Assembly (NCBI GenBank): GCA_024698145.1
Contig: JAILRO010000028.1
Location: 1 to 54,458 of the forward strand
DNA length: 54,458 bases
Reading direction: 5' to 3'
Source: Lachnospiraceae bacterium
Lineage (GTDB): Bacteria; Bacillota; Clostridia; Lachnospirales; Lachnospiraceae
The first letter of the stretch is position 1. The number at the start of each line of letters is the position of its first letter. Below are positions 27,478-35,931 of this stretch, in pieces. The notes beneath the pieces are model-generated. The model was not told where the DNA came from. It searched no databases and worked only from the letters and a program-made list of their open reading frames with translations. A program made the translations under genes and the position numbers.

Positions 27478-28494
27478 ATGAGAATATTGGTAACAGGTGG
27501 TGCAGGCTATATCGGAAGTCATACTTGTGTCGAGTTGTTAAATGCAGGTTATGAGGTTGTAATTCTTGACAATCTGTATAATTCAAGCAAGAAGGCTGTT
27601 GATAGAATTGAGGAAATAACAGGCAAGAAAGTAACATTTTATGAGAATGATATGTTGGATACAGAGGCTATGGAAAGTATTTTCTCTAAAGAAAAGATAG
27701 ATTGCGTTATTCATTTTGCGGGTCTTAAAGCAGTTGGTGAGTCGGTTGAAAAACCACTTGAGTATTATAAGAATAATATTCAGGGAACGCTTTCGTTAGT
27801 TGAGGCAATGAGAAATCATGGTTGCAAGAATATCATTTTCTCATCATCGGCAACGGTATACGGAGATCCTGCTTTTGTTCCTATTACAGAGGAGTGCCCG
27901 AAGGGAACACCGACCAATCCATATGGTTGGACTAAGAGTATGCTTGAGCAGATTCTTTCAGACCTTCACACGGCAGATGAGGAGTGGAATATAATTCTTC
28001 TTAGATATTTCAATCCAATCGGTGCTCATAAGAGTGGCTTAATCGGAGAGGATCCGAAAGGAATCCCTAATAATCTTCTTCCTTATGTTGCACAGGTTGC
28101 AATTGGCAAACTCGAGTGCGTAGGAGTATTTGGTAATGATTACGATACACCGGATGGAACAGGCGTAAGAGATTATATCCATGTGGTTGATCTTGCACTT
28201 GGACACGTTAAGGCTATCGATAAGATAAAGGAAAATCCCGGAGTTAAGATATACAATTTGGGAACCGGTAACGGCTACAGCGTGCTTGATGTTATCAAGG
28301 CATTTTCAAAGGCATGCGGACATGATGTTCCTTATCAGATTAAGCCTCGTCGTCCCGGCGATATAGCAACCTGCTATTCCGATGCAAGTCTTGCAAAGAA
28401 GGAACTTGGCTGGGAAGCACAGTATGGCATTGAAGAAATGTGTGCTGATTCATGGAAGTGGCAGAGCATGAATCCGAACGGGTACAACGAGTAA
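27478..28494 (+). CDS. galE: UDP-glucose 4-epimerase
   Basis: A 338-residue short-chain dehydrogenase-type enzyme that interconverts UDP-galactose and UDP-glucose. The NAD-binding G-G-A-G-Y-I-G-S-H is at residues 7-15, the catalytic S-S-S-A-T-V-Y-G with Y-G-W-T-K (YxxxK) near residue 150, and the substrate region R-Y-F-N-P-I-G-A-H is present. It starts 30 bp after the regulator gene with TTAGGAGG and is probably co-transcribed with it. Confidence 0.95.
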   Translation: MRILVTGGAGYIGSHTCVELLNAGYEVVILDNLYNSSKKAVDRIEEITGKKVTFYENDMLDTEAMESIFSKEKIDCVIHFAGLKAVGESVEKPLEYYKNNIQGTLSLVEAMRNHGCKNIIFSSSATVYGDPAFVPITEECPKGTPTNPYGWTKSMLEQILSDLHTADEEWNIILLRYFNPIGAHKSGLIGEDPKGIPNNLLPYVAQVAIGKLECVGVFGNDYDTPDGTGVRDYIHVVDLALGHVKAIDKIKENPGVKIYNLGTGNGYSVLDVIKAFSKACGHDVPYQIKPRRPGDIATCYSDASLAKKELGWEAQYGIEEMCADSWKWQSMNPNGYNE

Positions 28495-28545
28495 TGATAT
28501 ATAAAGCTTACTTATAAAGACTTGTTTAGAAAGACTACAGAAGAT

Positions 28546-30678
28546 ATGAAAAGAAGAATAATTAAAAAAACACTTGCTTTTATGGTTGCAGGTATGCTTG
28601 TTTTTTCATGTGCGGCTTGTGATGATGAATTTTTAGAAGATGAGTATGAGTCAGAGAATGATGCTGCAAACAATGTTATTCCTGAGGGTGAGGTTGCCCG
28701 TGTTAATGGAATAGAAATGAATGTTGATAATTCGACAGGAAAACTAACCATTTCCAGAAAAGAGATTGGTAAGGACGAACGATCTGACGATGGTGTATGG
28801 ACTGTATTTGTATATCTATGCGGAACCGATCTTGAATCGCAAGGTGGAATGGGAACCGCCGACATGAAAGAAATGGTAGCATCTACCAAGAGTGATATGG
28901 TTAGATTTGTTGTTCAGACAGGCGGTACAGACGGTTGGAATAACGATAAAGTTGATGATTCGATGATTCAACGTTTTGTGATTCAGAACGGTAAGACGAA
29001 AAAGATTGATGAGAAAGACCTTGCCGATATGGGTTCTCCTGATACACTGTCGGATTTCCTTATATGGGGAACAACAGAATACAATTCGGAACATATGGGA
29101 CTTGTTATGTGGAATCATGGTGGAGGAAGCATTACAGGAGTATGTTTTGATGAGAAATACAATCAGGATTCCATAACGCTTATGGAGATGGACCAGGCGC
29201 TTTCACAATGTTGTGAAAGATCAGGACGCAAGTTCGATTTCGTCGGTTATGATGCGTGCCTTATGGGTACGGTTGAAACAGCTAATGTGTTGGCAACTTA
29301 TTCGGATTATATGTATGGATCTGAAGAAATGGAGCCGGGAAGCGGATGGGATTATACGGCGATAGGAGATTATCTTGCGAAAAATCCTGATGCTGATGCT
29401 GTGAATCTTGGTAAAGTGGTAAGTGACAGTTTCTATGAATCCTGCAAGAAGCAAAAAGATGATTCTATTGTTACATTTTCTGTTATAGATCTTTCGAAAC
29501 TTGACGATTTGTTGATAAGCTTTAATAGCTTTGCAAAAAATATGTATGGTGTTGGTGAAGATTCTTCGGAACTTGCCGAAATGATTAGAGGTATTGAAGA
29601 AGCTGATAATTATGGCGGTAACAACAAGACAGAGGGTTATACCAATATGGTAGACTTGGGCGGCATTTGCAATGCCTGCGCGCCTTATGTTGATGGTGCA
29701 AAAGAGGTAAATGATGCCTTAAATAAAGCAGTACTTTATAAGGTGAGCGGTTCTGTGCATAAAGCAGCTACAGGTCTTTCGATGTATTATCCGCTTGCTA
29801 TTCAGGGCTCAAATGAGCTTTCGTTATTTAGCAAAATTTCAGTTAGTCCATATTATCTTTCATTTGTAGACAGACTTAATAAGACGGGGGCGACTGATGA
29901 CGGCTTTGAAGATTATGATGATGAGCAGTGGTTTGAAGATGACGGAAGTTGGAATTTTAGTGAAGATTATGATGACGATTATTGGAACTATCTTGATGAC
30001 TATGAGCAGACGGGAGAAAGTTCCTACATTACGTTTTCGGAGGAACCAAATGTAAGAGATGACGGCACATACGGCTTCACTCTTGATGAAAACGGTATCT
30101 ACAATTCTGCAGGAGTATGTGCTTTGGTCTATGAAGTATCGGAAGACGGCAACACACTTATTGAGATAGGCGAAACTACGGATGTTTCAGGTGACTGGCA
30201 AACAGGAAGCTTTAGTGATAATTTCGATGGATACTGGCTTTCACTTCCGGATGGACAAAACCTTGCTACATATGTTGTTGAGGAAGGTGAAGACTATGTC
30301 ATTTACACCTCACCCATTCTTTTAAACGGAGAACCCACAAACCTTAGAATGATACAGTACTATTCTGATGATCATGTTGAGGTGGAAGGCACTTGGGATG
30401 GAATAAGCCAAGAAGGTGCAGCGTCACGAGATATATACAAACTTCATGACGGAGATATAATCACTCCTTCATATTTTGCTTACTCAATGGACGGAGAAGA
30501 AGAGGAAGAGTATGCGGGACAGGATTACACGGTATCCGGCAAAATTGATATTAATTATGATATGATGCCTGTGGGAGAGTACTACTATTCGTTCTGTATA
30601 GATGATATTTATGGTGATTATTATGTATCCGATCATGTAATATTTAATATTAATGAGGACGGAGAGATTTCGTTCTAA
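28546..30678 (+). CDS. clostripain-family (C11) cysteine peptidase lipoprotein
   Basis: A 710-residue secreted lipoprotein. The basic start and hydrophobic segment lead to a lipobox-like F-S-C-A-A-C near residues 20-25. The C11 peptidase domain begins at W-T-V-F-V-Y-L-C-G-T-D-L-E-S; the catalytic His is in W-N-H-G-G-G (~residue 190) and Cys in Y-D-A-C-L-M-G (~residue 235). A strongly acidic stretch (E/D/Y-rich, ~460-500) joins a C-terminal domain of unknown fold. Family members cleave after Arg or Lys. ATG 28546 is the best start although its ribosome binding site is weak; TTG 28522 is less likely. It is 51 bp after galE. Confidence 0.88.
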   Translation: MKRRIIKKTLAFMVAGMLVFSCAACDDEFLEDEYESENDAANNVIPEGEVARVNGIEMNVDNSTGKLTISRKEIGKDERSDDGVWTVFVYLCGTDLESQGGMGTADMKEMVASTKSDMVRFVVQTGGTDGWNNDKVDDSMIQRFVIQNGKTKKIDEKDLADMGSPDTLSDFLIWGTTEYNSEHMGLVMWNHGGGSITGVCFDEKYNQDSITLMEMDQALSQCCERSGRKFDFVGYDACLMGTVETANVLATYSDYMYGSEEMEPGSGWDYTAIGDYLAKNPDADAVNLGKVVSDSFYESCKKQKDDSIVTFSVIDLSKLDDLLISFNSFAKNMYGVGEDSSELAEMIRGIEEADNYGGNNKTEGYTNMVDLGGICNACAPYVDGAKEVNDALNKAVLYKVSGSVHKAATGLSMYYPLAIQGSNELSLFSKISVSPYYLSFVDRLNKTGATDDGFEDYDDEQWFEDDGSWNFSEDYDDDYWNYLDDYEQTGESSYITFSEEPNVRDDGTYGFTLDENGIYNSAGVCALVYEVSEDGNTLIEIGETTDVSGDWQTGSFSDNFDGYWLSLPDGQNLATYVVEEGEDYVIYTSPILLNGEPTNLRMIQYYSDDHVEVEGTWDGISQEGAASRDIYKLHDGDIITPSYFAYSMDGEEEEEYAGQDYTVSGKIDINYDMMPVGEYYYSFCIDDIYGDYYVSDHVIFNINEDGEISF

Positions 30679-30697
30679 ACATGCTAGGCTTCATTAA

Positions 30698-30727
30698 GAC
30701 GTATGGATTTTTCCATGCGTCTTTTTT
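30698..30727 (+). terminator. terminator after the C11 peptidase gene
   Basis: A 10-bp stem (30698-30707 with 30712-30721, one G-U pair), TTTT loop, followed by TTTTTT. Confidence 0.85.
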
Positions 30728-30737
30728 CACAATACGG

Positions 30738-30766
30738 TTGATAATCTTCTGTTTATATATTATAAT
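30738..30766 (+). promoter_or_regulatory. promoter of the DUF4143 ATPase gene
   Basis: TTGATA (30738-30743), 17-bp spacer, TATAAT (30761-30766). Confidence 0.75.
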
Positions 30767-30769
30767 TAT

Positions 30770-30847
30770 ACATAATGTTGATTGATGAACAAAATGTATG
30801 TCGAAAATGTTTATGAATCAACATTATGTGTGTTCAAAATGTTGATT
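30770..30847. repeat. 14-bp inverted repeat plus third half-site in the leader of the ATPase gene
   Basis: The arms 30770-30783 and 30816-30829 are perfect inverted copies (core ATGTTGATT) separated by 32 bp. A third direct half-copy (ATGTTGATT) is at 30839-30847, just before the AGGAGG site. They sit exactly at the expected transcription start, as an operator or a leader-RNA stem would. Confidence 0.65.
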
Positions 30848-30862
30848 CGTTAGGAGGTGCCT

Positions 30863-32167
30863 ATGCTTAATCGTAAAATATATAGTGAATTAGTTGAATG
30901 GAAAAATCAAAAGAATAAGAAATGTTTGATTATTAAAGGCGCACGTCAGGTGGGTAAGACATACGCAATAAGATCTTTTGGAGAGAAAAATTATTCAGAA
31001 GTTGTTGAGATAAACTTTAAAGAAACACCGAGTATGATGGAGATTTTTTCGGGAGATTTGGATGTGGATACACTTGTATTGGCATTACGTTTTCGTTTCC
31101 CTGAAAAGAAAATCAATCCAGAGTCAACTCTGATTTTTCTTGATGAAATCCAGGAATGTCCGGAAGCGATTACTTCGCTTAAGTTTTGGACGGATGATTC
31201 TAGATATGATTTAATTGCTTCCGGTTCTATGCTTGGAATAGATTACAACCGTCCATCATCATATCCTGTCGGGTATGTAGATTATAAAAAAATGTATGGA
31301 CTTGATTTTGAAGAGTTTTTGTGGGCACTCGGAGTTTCACCGGAAATGATAACCGGGTTAGAAGAAATGTTTTTGAACCGTAAGGCAGTACCGGATGCAA
31401 TCCATTTACAAATGATGAAATACTTAAGATTGTATGCATCTTTGGGTGGTATGCCGGAGGTGGTTGAAAAATATATAGAAACCAATGATTTTCGAGAAGT
31501 TGATAAAATACAGAAGCAGTTGTTAGAAGGATATATATATGATATTGCTCATTATGCAACCGCCGAGGAAAAATTAAAAGCTGAAAAATGTTTTTCTTCA
31601 CTTTCCAGACAACTATTGGACAAAGAAAACCACAAGTTCCAGTATAAAGAAATTGAGAAGGGCGCACGAGCCCAGAAATACTATTCCAGCATTGAATGGT
31701 TGTTAAAAGCGGATATAATTCATTTATGCAAAACGGTTACAGATGTAAAATATGATTTGGATGATTATGCTAGGCATGATTTTTTCAGAGCTTATACAAA
31801 TGATTTATCATTGCTTATTCCTATGAAGGATTTTTCTATAAAACAGCATATTATTGAAAATACTTTGTCGGGAAATACAAAAGGCGGATTATACGAATGC
31901 GTGATTGCAGATATTCTAATAAAAAAAGGGTATAAGTTGTATTTCTATAAGAATGAAACAACGAGAAAAGAGTTGGATTTTATAATTCAAAAGGATGGTG
32001 AAGTTATTCCCATTGAAGTAAAGAGTGGTAATACGCAGTCAAGATCACTAAACCAATTCATGAAAAAAGGTACAGTTAGCAAAGCATACAAACTAATAGA
32101 TGGAAATATTGGCGATAACGAGGATGGTATAGTAAGTATGCCACTATATATGGCGATGTTTCTATAA
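30863..32167 (+). CDS. AAA ATPase with DUF4143-type C-terminal domain
   Basis: A 434-residue ATPase. The N-terminal half has Walker A K-G-A-R-Q-V-G-K-T-Y and Walker B L-I-F-L-D-E-I-Q-E with sensor A-S-G-S-M-L-G. The C-terminal half carries the DUF4143-like region, including an R-K-E-L-D-F-I and I-P-I-E-V-K-S-G pattern that resembles a PD-(D/E)XK nuclease core (D, then E-V-K). These ATPases are common in multiple copies in Lachnospiraceae; their role is unsettled. ATG 30863 follows AGGAGG. It has its own promoter, operator-like repeats and terminator, so it is an independent cassette. Confidence 0.87.
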   Translation: MLNRKIYSELVEWKNQKNKKCLIIKGARQVGKTYAIRSFGEKNYSEVVEINFKETPSMMEIFSGDLDVDTLVLALRFRFPEKKINPESTLIFLDEIQECPEAITSLKFWTDDSRYDLIASGSMLGIDYNRPSSYPVGYVDYKKMYGLDFEEFLWALGVSPEMITGLEEMFLNRKAVPDAIHLQMMKYLRLYASLGGMPEVVEKYIETNDFREVDKIQKQLLEGYIYDIAHYATAEEKLKAEKCFSSLSRQLLDKENHKFQYKEIEKGARAQKYYSSIEWLLKADIIHLCKTVTDVKYDLDDYARHDFFRAYTNDLSLLIPMKDFSIKQHIIENTLSGNTKGGLYECVIADILIKKGYKLYFYKNETTRKELDFIIQKDGEVIPIEVKSGNTQSRSLNQFMKKGTVSKAYKLIDGNIGDNEDGIVSMPLYMAMFL

Positions 32168-32203
32168 AGAATAATAAGAACTTTAATATGCTTGGCTATT
32201 ACC

Positions 32204-32245
32204 ATAAGTCCATTATCAACAAATAATTGATAGTGGGCTTATTTT
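32204..32245 (+). terminator. terminator after the DUF4143 ATPase gene
   Basis: A 16-bp stem (32204-32219 with 32227-32242) with two G-U pairs and a TTTT tail. Confidence 0.82.
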
Positions 32246-32254
32246 AGCCTATAG

Positions 32255-32734
32255 CAAAGAGGAGTACATATATTAATATCGCACCCTTGCGATTATTTGT
32301 TTAAAACAGGAGATATACTGACATTTACAATTAATATGGACAATTACTTATATAGTGAAAATGATACGATTAAATTGTGGTATGCTAATTGTATTATTAA
32401 TTCTATAAAATCTACAACATATTACGATGTTATGCCTCCTGAATCATACGTTTATGATAACAATACAAATTCTTATAAATTGGAAATGCATTTAGCCGAA
32501 GATGATAATAAAAGACCGTCTGCTATATATGGAATAATAATTTATAATTCAGCAACTAATTTATCAATTCAATATGTTACAAATGTTGGTGACCAGCTAG
32601 GTTATAATTTCTATATTAATGATGATTGTGCAGATGGTAATCATACAATTAAATCTGATACGTCGTTTGAAACAATAAATGAGCCCACCTGTACTGAAAA
32701 AGGTAAAAAGGCAAAACGTATTATATTAGAATAA
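32255..32734 (+). pseudogene. decayed fragment of a secreted/surface protein
   Basis: The frame is open from 32255 to TAA 32732-32734, but the only usable start is a TTG at 32297 without a ribosome binding site; an AAGAGGAG stretch at 32256-32263 is followed by no ATG, GTG or TTG at proper spacing. The product (~145 residues) has beta-rich, Asn/Tyr-rich extracellular character and ends in H-T-I-K-S-D ... P-T-C-T-E-K-G-K-K, the beginning of the C-T-E-K-G-type module common in Lachnospiraceae surface proteins, cut short before its second Cys pair. Just downstream another frame (32746-32802) could encode a Lys/Ile-rich tail. I read this as a remnant without signal peptide; a short expressed protein is not excluded. 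Confidence 0.45.
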
Positions 32735-32958
32735 AACCATATAATGAAAAAAATCCAAGTAATAGTGAGTGGAGCAAGATTAAAAAGATCAAGATTAAGA
32801 AATGATATTTGAAACATGCGAATCTGAAATACAAGTATGGAAATAGGCAATTGCAGGCTTAAAATATTTAAAGCCTATAATCACTATAATGATTATAAAA
32901 AAGAATCCTTTGTTGTTAACAGTATAAACAACGTTGTAAAAACAAGAAGAACCGGGAG

Positions 32959-32986
32959 TTGACATTTTAACATTTTTGCATATAAT
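32959..32986 (+). promoter_or_regulatory. promoter of the riboflavin operon
   Basis: Perfect TTGACA (32959-32964), 16-bp spacer, perfect TATAAT (32981-32986), about 25 bp ahead of the FMN aptamer. Confidence 0.85.
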
Positions 32987-33009
32987 TTAATAATACGACA
33001 ACCAAATAT

Positions 33010-33130
33010 TTCTTCGGGGCGGAGTGAAAGTCTCCACCGGCGGTATTTGAATTATTCATAAGCCCGCGAGCCGTAAGGCATGAATCGGTGTGAATCCGAT
33101 GCCGACAGTACAGTCTGGATGAGAGAAGAT
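33010..33130 (+). ncRNA. FMN riboswitch (RFN element)
   Basis: The conserved RFN blocks appear in order: TTCGGGGC then GAAAGTCTCCACCGGCGGT, AGCCCGCGAGC, GGTGTGAATCCGATGCCGAC, AGTACAGTCTGGATG and the closing GAGAAGA. The P1 stem pairs TCTTC (33011-33015) with GAAGA (33125-33129). FMN binding to this aptamer is known to repress riboflavin genes; here a terminator follows at 33180-33213 before ribE, so control is most likely by premature termination. Confidence 0.95.
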
Positions 33131-33179
33131 GAGTTGATATTTGTGCGTGTTTTTTCACGACGTATATTGATGTGATTTT

Positions 33180-33213
33180 AAGCCTTGAAGAATGTATCTT
33201 TGAGGCTTTTTTG
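33180..33213 (+). terminator. riboswitch expression-platform terminator
   Basis: A 12-bp stem (33180-33191 with 33197-33208, two G-U pairs) followed by TTTTTT, between the FMN aptamer and ribE. Confidence 0.85.
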
Positions 33214-33285
33214 TTATATTAATACAAGTTTTATGTAAACCAATAGAGCTTAAGCAAACAAGCTAAACAGCAAAGGAGGTGGCAA

Positions 33286-33957
33286 ATGTTTACCGGAATT
33301 ATAGAAGAGATAGGAAAGATTGTATCGATTAAGAATGGTGCCAAGTCATCGATGCTTACCATAAATGGCAAGCTCATATTTGAAGATATGCATATTGGTG
33401 ATTCGATTGCAGTTAATGGAGTGTGTCTTACTGTAACAAGCAAGACAAATGATACTTTTACCGCAGATGTAATGGCGGAAACGCTTAGAAGATCATCGCT
33501 TGGAAGTTTGAAAGTTGGGAGTTATGTAAACCTTGAACGCGCGATGGCTGCAAATGGTCGTTTCGGAGGTCACATAGTAAGCGGTCATATTGACGGAACA
33601 GGAGAGATAGAAAGTTTCGTCAAAGAGGACAATGCCGTATGGGTCACAATCAAAACACCTGATAAACTTCTAAAATATATAATAGAAAAAGGCTCGATTG
33701 CCATAGACGGCATATCTTTAACCGTTGCATATGTAGATGACAGGTGCTTTAAAGTATCACTTATACCGCATACAGGAGCTAATACAACACTACTTGATAA
33801 AAAGCCCGGCGACATCGTCAATCTTGAAAACGACGTAGTCGGCAAATACGTAGAGAAACTGCTCCGATACGGCGACTCCCCCACACCCGCCTCACCGTCG
33901 CGGGCATCGGAATCTCCTCTCACTGAGGACTTTCTTATGCAACATGGATTTATGTAG
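33286..33957 (+). CDS. ribE: riboflavin synthase, alpha subunit
   Basis: A 223-residue trimeric enzyme that dismutates two 6,7-dimethyl-8-ribityllumazines to riboflavin. Two lumazine-binding barrels are visible: M-F-T-G-I-I-E-E-I-G ... V-N-G-V-C-L-T-V, and H-I-V-S-G-H-I-D-G-T-G ... I-D-G-I-S-L-T-V. The C-terminal ~25 residues (after K-Y-V-E-K-L-L) form a Pro/Ser-rich extension encoded by unusually GC-rich codons, possibly altered by nearby insertion of the structured element at 33986. An AAAGGAGGT site precedes the start. It is first in the riboswitch-controlled operon. Confidence 0.95.
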   Translation: MFTGIIEEIGKIVSIKNGAKSSMLTINGKLIFEDMHIGDSIAVNGVCLTVTSKTNDTFTADVMAETLRRSSLGSLKVGSYVNLERAMAANGRFGGHIVSGHIDGTGEIESFVKEDNAVWVTIKTPDKLLKYIIEKGSIAIDGISLTVAYVDDRCFKVSLIPHTGANTTLLDKKPGDIVNLENDVVGKYVEKLLRYGDSPTPASPSRASESPLTEDFLMQHGFM

Positions 33958-33985
33958 GAGATATCGATTGTTATGAAGTACGTTG

Positions 33986-34127
33986 AGTTGTGTATGTCAC
34001 ATAGTTTCCATAAGCAGACCCTTTTTGACCGCCGGTACTTAATGAGCATGAAATGCGAATTTAGTACCGTTGCGCTCAAAGTGGAGCGAAAGCGTGTCTG
34101 TGTTGGAACTGTGTGACATACACAACT
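33986..34127 (+). repeat. structured repeat element, copy A (142 nt), inside the rib operon
   Basis: A long closing helix (33986-34009 with 34105-34127; one bulge, one G-U pair) encloses a conserved core: GCAGAC/GTCTGT, the CGGTACT/AGTACCG stem (34033-34039 with 34063-34069) capped by GCAT-GAA-ATGC, and a GC-GAAA-GC tetraloop hairpin at 34086-34093. The core is nearly identical to copies B and D while the helices covary. It lies between ribE and ribBA, so it is carried in the operon mRNA. No protein is encoded in it. Confidence 0.8.
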
Positions 34128-34173
34128 TAGGAAAAATATATATGAAAAAGAAAATACACAGGAGGAAATATAG

Positions 34174-35373
34174 ATGCCAGAATTTAATACACCGGAAGAA
34201 CTTGCAGCAGAACTTAAAGCGGGCAAGTGCATAGTTGTACTTGATGATGAAGACAGAGAAAATGAAGGAGATGTAATTTGTGCAGCAGAGTTTGCCACAA
34301 CAGAGAATGTGAACTTTATGGCAAGCTACGCAAAAGGTTTGATCTGTATGCCGATGGATCCAAGCTACACGGACAAGCTTCATTTACCGCAGATGTGCAT
34401 AACAAATACGGATAACCATTGTACTGCATTTTCTGTATCTGTTGACCATGTAAGCACAACAACAGGAATATCAGCGTTTGAGCGTGGAGTAACCGCAAGA
34501 AAGTTTGTTGAGGATGACGCAAAACCTGAAGATTTCAGAAGACCGGGTCACATGTTCCCGTTAGAAGCACGTCCGGGAGGAGTAATCGAGCGAAGAGGTC
34601 ACACGGAAGCAACAGTTGATTTCATGAAGCTTGCAGGACTTAAGCCAGTTGGACTTTGTTGTGAAATAATGAAGGACGACGGAAGCATGGCAAGACGAGA
34701 TGACTTGTTCGAGTTTGCGGCAAAACATGGACTTAAAATTGGAACTATCAAAGATCTTATCCAGTATCGTAAGGAACATGAGGTTTTCGTTGAGTGCGTT
34801 GCTAAGGCTAAGATGCCTACCCGTTATGGTGAGTTCACTATATACGGTTATGTCAATAAGTTAAATGGTGAACATCACGTGGCGCTTGTCAAAGGAGATA
34901 TAACGGACGGCGAGCCTGTGCTTTGCAGAGTGCATTCAGAGTGCCTTACCGGAGACGCACTTGGTTCTGCAAGGTGTGATTGCGGACAGCAGTATGATGC
35001 GGCGATGAAGATGATTGCAAAAGAAGGCAGAGGAGTGCTATTATATCTTAGACAGGAAGGTCGAGGTATTGGACTTATTAATAAGATTCGTGCCTATGAA
35101 CTTCAGGATCAGGGACGTGACACAGTAGAGGCTAATCTCGAGCTGGGCTTCCCTGAAGATGCAAGAGATTATACAATCGGAACACAAATCCTTGTTGATT
35201 TGGGCATCAAAGAGCTTCGCCTTATGACCAATAATCCACTTAAAGTATATGGACTTGAAGGTTATGGGCTCTCGATTGTAGAACGAGTTCCAATCATCAT
35301 GGAACCGGGAAAATACGATGCGTTCTACCTCAAAACAAAACAAGAAAGAATGGGACACATACTCAACCTATAA
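34174..35373 (+). CDS. ribBA: bifunctional DHBP synthase / GTP cyclohydrolase II
   Basis: A 399-residue fusion supplying both precursors of riboflavin. The N-terminal half (RibB) makes 3,4-dihydroxy-2-butanone 4-phosphate: [13 protein letters not shown] motif near residue 20 and G-H-T-E-A-T-V-D. The C-terminal half (RibA) opens [21 protein letters not shown] zinc site (three Cys) and [10 protein letters not shown]. An ACAGGAGGAA site precedes the start. It is separated from ribE by structured element A and followed by remnant C. Confidence 0.96.
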   Translation: MPEFNTPEELAAELKAGKCIVVLDDEDRENEGDVICAAEFATTENVNFMASYAKGLICMPMDPSYTDKLHLPQMCITNTDNHCTAFSVSVDHVSTTTGISAFERGVTARKFVEDDAKPEDFRRPGHMFPLEARPGGVIERRGHTEATVDFMKLAGLKPVGLCCEIMKDDGSMARRDDLFEFAAKHGLKIGTIKDLIQYRKEHEVFVECVAKAKMPTRYGEFTIYGYVNKLNGEHHVALVKGDITDGEPVLCRVHSECLTGDALGSARCDCGQQYDAAMKMIAKEGRGVLLYLRQEGRGIGLINKIRAYELQDQGRDTVEANLELGFPEDARDYTIGTQILVDLGIKELRLMTNNPLKVYGLEGYGLSIVERVPIIMEPGKYDAFYLKTKQERMGHILNL

Positions 35374-35378
35374 TTTTT

Positions 35379-35420
35379 ATGACGAGAGCGTGTCTGCGTT
35401 GAAACTATATAAATCGCATG
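35379..35420 (+). repeat. truncated remnant of the structured repeat element (copy C)
   Basis: About 31 nt after the ribBA stop (35379-35410) match the 3' part of element B, including the C-GAGA-G tetraloop region, GTGTCTGC and GAAAC-ATAT. The rest of the element is missing. Confidence 0.6.
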
Positions 35421-35446
35421 TTATGAATAATTAGGAGGAAATAAAA

Positions 35447-35908
35447 ATGAACACTTTAGAAGGAAAATTAGTTGCAAAAGATATGAAGGTCGGTGTTGTT
35501 GCCGCACGTTTTAACGAGTTTATCGTTTCAAAATTAATAAGTGGTGCTGTTGACGGTCTTACACGTCATGATGTTGATGAGGACAATATAACTCTTGCGT
35601 GGGTTCCGGGTGCATTTGAAATCCCTGTGGCTGCTAAGAAGATGGCAGAATCAGGCAAATATGATGCAGTTATATGTCTTGGTACAGTAATTCGTGGTGC
35701 TACAAGTCATTATGATTATGTATGTAACGAAGTATCAAAGGGTATTGCACAGGTATCGCTTAACACAGGCGTTCCTGTAATGTTTGGTATTGTTACAACA
35801 GAGAATATTGAGCAGGCAATTGAGCGTGCCGGAACAAAAGCAGGTAATAAGGGTTACGACTGTGCACTTGGTGCGATCGAGATGGTTAATCTTATGAAAC
35901 AGATGTAA
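35447..35908 (+). CDS. ribH: 6,7-dimethyl-8-ribityllumazine synthase
   Basis: A 153-residue subunit of the lumazine synthase capsid, which condenses the RibB and RibD products. Visible are V-A-A-R-F-N-E-F, the substrate loop [19 protein letters not shown] and the catalytic-His region, and [16 protein letters not shown] precedes the start. It is the last recognised biosynthetic gene of the operon, followed after 23 bp by a membrane protein gene. Confidence 0.96.
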   Translation: MNTLEGKLVAKDMKVGVVAARFNEFIVSKLISGAVDGLTRHDVDEDNITLAWVPGAFEIPVAAKKMAESGKYDAVICLGTVIRGATSHYDYVCNEVSKGIAQVSLNTGVPVMFGIVTTENIEQAIERAGTKAGNKGYDCALGAIEMVNLMKQM

Positions 35909-35931
35909 TAATAAGGGTTCGGTGATATATA

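Noticed and set aside
32876-32897. Hairpin TATAATCA/TGATTATA as a terminator before the riboflavin promoter
   Set aside because: On the plus strand it is followed by A residues rather than T, and no minus-strand gene would use it.
33585-34298. 237-residue minus-strand open frame across ribE and element A
   Set aside because: It is the shadow of ribE and ribBA coding sequence and crosses the repeat; Ser-rich low-complexity translation and no start signal.
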